From the NCBI GenBank assembly GCA_937863965.1, contig CALMIQ010000001.1, positions 1 through 33,242 of the forward strand: a DNA stretch of 33,242 bases, read 5' to 3'. The translations under genes were made by a program, and so were the position numbers. The DNA comes from an uncultured Micropruina sp. GTDB lineage: Bacteria; Actinomycetota; Actinomycetes; Propionibacteriales; Propionibacteriaceae. The notes beneath the pieces are model-generated. The model did no database searches, was not told where the DNA came from, and saw only the letters and a program-made list of their open reading frames with translations. Below, one piece after another: positions 31,431 to 33,242 of the stretch (the first letter of the stretch is position 1; each line of letters begins with the position of its first letter).

Positions 31431-32756
31431 ATGCGCAGCCCCGACGAGCCCGAGGACGACCGGCGCCTGCCCACGTCGTCGCTGGCCCGGGCGTCCCGGA
31501 TGCTCTCCCTGCCGTTGGGTGCCGCCGGACGCCAGGCGGTCGGCCTGGGTCGCCGGCTGCTGGGCGCCGACGCCGACCAGGTGGACGCCGAACTGCGCGG
31601 CGCGGCCGCCGAGCAGTTGTTCGCCGTCCTCGGCGAACTCAAGGGCGGCGCGATGAAGTTCGGCCAGTCGCTGAGCATGTTCGAGGCGTTCCTGCCCGAG
31701 GAGATCGCCAAGCCCTACCGGCAGCACCTGGCCAAGCTGCAGGACAGCGCTCCCCCGCTGCCCTCATCGCGCGTGCAGGCGGTGCTGCGCAGCGAGCTGG
31801 GCCCCGCCTGGCGCGAGCGGTTCAGCCGCTTCGACCTGCGGCCGGCGGCCGCGGCGTCCATCGGTCAGGTGCATCGGGCCGTCCTCACCGACGGGCGGGC
31901 GGTTGCGGTCAAGATCCAGTACCCGGGTGCCGACCAGGCGCTGCGCTCCGACCTGCGGCAGATCGAACGGCTGGCGAGCGTCGTTGCCCCGCTGGCCGGC
32001 GGTGTGGACGTCGTCACGATCAGCCGCGAGCTGGCCGCCCGGATCTCCGAGGAGGTCGACTACACCCTGGAGGCCGACAACCAGGCCCGGGCCGCGGCGG
32101 CCTTCGCCAACGACCCCGAGTTCGCCGTCCCGCGGGTGCACCACGCCACCGCGCGGGTGCTGATCAGCGACTGGCTGGAGGGCCGCCGGCTGTCCAGCAC
32201 CGCGGACGCCGCCGAGGCCGAACGCAACCGGGTCGGCCTGTCCTACGTCCGCTTCCTGTTCGCCGGGCCGGCGCGCGCCGGCCTGCTGCACGCCGATCCG
32301 CACCCGGGCAACTACCTGGTCCTGCCCGACGGACGCCTCGGCGTGGTCGACTTCGGCCTGGTCGCCCGGCTGCCCGACGGACTGCCGTCGGCGATGGGAC
32401 GGCTGATCCGGCTGGCGATCGACGACGACGCGGACGCGATGACCGCCGGGCTCGCCGACGAGGGCTTCATCGCCCGCGACGTGGACGCCCGCGACCTGCT
32501 CGGCTACCTGGAACCGTTCGTCGAACCCGCCCGGGCCGAGGAGTTCCACTTCGATCGGGAATGGATGCGGGAGCAGTTCCTGCACGTCCGCGGTAGCTCC
32601 AACCGCGACGGCGTCGCGATGAAGCTGACCATCCCGCCGGTGTACGCGCTGATCCACCGGGTCTGGCTAGGCGGGATCGCCGTCCTCGCCCAGCTGGACG
32701 TCACCGCCCGGTTCCGCGGCGTGCTCGCCGAGTTCCTGCCCGGCTGGCACGACTGA
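31431..32756 (+). CDS. ABC1/AarF (UbiB-like) family atypical kinase
   Basis: This 441-residue protein has the ABC1 kinase signatures: KxGQ motif KFGQ (76-79), Ala-rich loop AAASIGQ (140-146) in place of a Gly-rich loop, ATP-binding Lys161 in AVAVKIQYPG, EEVDYTLEADN (207-217), catalytic loop HADPHPGN (287-294) and metal-binding VDFG (306-309). Relatives bind ATP and support quinone or lipid metabolism. The M. tuberculosis neighbour Rv3197 has been tied to macrolide tolerance. It follows the ThiF-like gene by 35 bases but has its own -10 element. Its last 90 bases overlap the convergent uvrD2-like gene. Confidence 0.92.
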   Translation: MRSPDEPEDDRRLPTSSLARASRMLSLPLGAAGRQAVGLGRRLLGADADQVDAELRGAAAEQLFAVLGELKGGAMKFGQSLSMFEAFLPEEIAKPYRQHLAKLQDSAPPLPSSRVQAVLRSELGPAWRERFSRFDLRPAAAASIGQVHRAVLTDGRAVAVKIQYPGADQALRSDLRQIERLASVVAPLAGGVDVVTISRELAARISEEVDYTLEADNQARAAAAFANDPEFAVPRVHHATARVLISDWLEGRRLSSTADAAEAERNRVGLSYVRFLFAGPARAGLLHADPHPGNYLVLPDGRLGVVDFGLVARLPDGLPSAMGRLIRLAIDDDADAMTAGLADEGFIARDVDARDLLGYLEPFVEPARAEEFHFDREWMREQFLHVRGSSNRDGVAMKLTIPPVYALIHRVWLGGIAVLAQLDVTARFRGVLAEFLPGWHD

Positions 32757-33242
32757 ACCGGCCGCACCCGCCTGCAGGATGCCGATCACGGCGTCGGCAT
32801 ACTTGTCGGCCTTCGAGCGGCCCACCCCGGCGATCGCCCGCAGGCCGCGTTCGTCCGACGGCCGGGCCTCGGCGATCGCCATCAGGGTGGCGTCGGTGAA
32901 CACGCAGAACGCCGGCAACCCCGCGTCGGAGGCCTCCTGGCGGCGCCACTCGCGCAGCAGCGCCCAGGTGCGTTCGTCGTAGCTGGACGGGCAATCGGCG
33001 TGCCGGCCCAGCTTCAGCTCGGCACCGGCCGCCAGCGGGCCGCCGCAGACCCGGCAGGTCAGGCTCAGCTTGCTGCGGGCCGTCCCGCCGGCACCGCGAG
33101 CCGGGCGGGCGGACTCGGTCTCGGGACGGACGCCGTCCAGGAACCTCGACGCCTTACGCCGCCCCCCGCCGCCGTTGCGGGAGGTGGCCCAGGACACCCA
33201 CAGGTGCCGTTTCGCACGGGTGATGCCGACGTAGAACAGCCG
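32667..33242 (-). CDS. uvrD2: UvrD2-type DNA helicase, C-terminal part only
   Basis: The frame enters from the right edge with RLFYVGITRAKRHLWVSWA, which is helicase motif VI of UvrD/PcrA proteins. A basic linker and a zinc-knuckle-like CRVCGG...HADCPSSY segment follow, then an HRDC domain (LREWRRQEASDAGLPAFCVFTDATLMAIAEARP...GVGRSKADKYADAVIGIL). An HRDC domain with a cysteine cluster is typical of actinobacterial UvrD2. 191 residues are visible. The C-terminus runs about 35 residues past the HRDC domain into the ABC1 kinase gene on the other strand. Confidence 0.9.
   Translation of the reverse strand, partial: RLFYVGITRAKRHLWVSWATSRNGGGGRRKASRFLDGVRPETESARPARGAGGTARSKLSLTCRVCGGPLAAGAELKLGRHADCPSSYDERTWALLREWRRQEASDAGLPAFCVFTDATLMAIAEARPSDERGLRAIAGVGRSKADKYADAVIGILQAGAAGSVVPAGQELGEHAAEPGGDVQLGEDGDPA

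Overview
The window looks like chromosomal DNA of a high-G+C actinobacterium, most likely a member of the Propionibacteriaceae. The reasons are a G+C content that I judge by eye to be near 70 %, GC-rich third codon positions, a polyphosphate glucokinase, a PPA1309-family protein, a UPF0182 membrane protein, a DUF5679 zinc ribbon, and a gene order at the right end that resembles the Rv3193c-Rv3198c segment of Mycobacterium tuberculosis. No rRNA, tRNA, CRISPR array, transposase or phage gene was recognised.

Layout. 1-978: the start of a lipoprotein gene and a 3'-truncated amidohydrolase. 956-5700: a ferric-siderophore uptake locus (two permeases, ATPase, binding lipoprotein) divergent from a siderophore-interacting flavoprotein, with two DtxR/IdeR-type iron boxes. 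5717-11109: polyphosphate glucokinase, a small lipoprotein, a DEAD-box RNA helicase, an esterase, a SHOCT membrane protein and a membrane-anchored AlbA_2 protein. 11164-13734: a DsbA-family protein, and an MFS exporter divergent from an ArsR-like regulator with two palindromic operators between them. 13753-15803: a small transcription unit encoding a 43-residue basic peptide, then an rtcB RNA ligase gene followed by an HNH nuclease gene. 15712-20536: an iron-regulated catechol-type locus made of an NRPS-like A-T-TE protein, a chorismate lyase and a 4-hydroxybenzoate 3-hydroxylase, next to the head-on fragments of a secreted protein and an NAD-dependent epimerase. 20591-23406: an ABC exporter and a phosphotransferase. 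23457-33242: the conserved actinobacterial block UPF0182, PPA1309, PDZ/Lon-like protease, DUF2342, metallopeptidase, DUF5679, ThiF-like, ABC1 kinase and UvrD2 (partial).

The most interesting reading is a small iron-controlled pathway, chorismate to 4-hydroxybenzoate to 3,4-dihydroxybenzoate, coupled to an NRPS-like enzyme. In this strain it looks damaged: the hydroxylase is frameshifted, the adenylation domain lacks its C-terminal subdomain, and two neighbouring genes are fused by a deletion. Uptake and iron-release genes are intact. This fits a former siderophore producer that now only imports, unless the lesions are assembly errors.

At the level of gene expression, many genes here appear leaderless: an A2/T6-type -10 hexamer sits 6-7 bases before the start codon, and at the fepD-like gene this hexamer lies inside the iron box. 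Convergent genes often overlap at their 3' ends by tens of bases.
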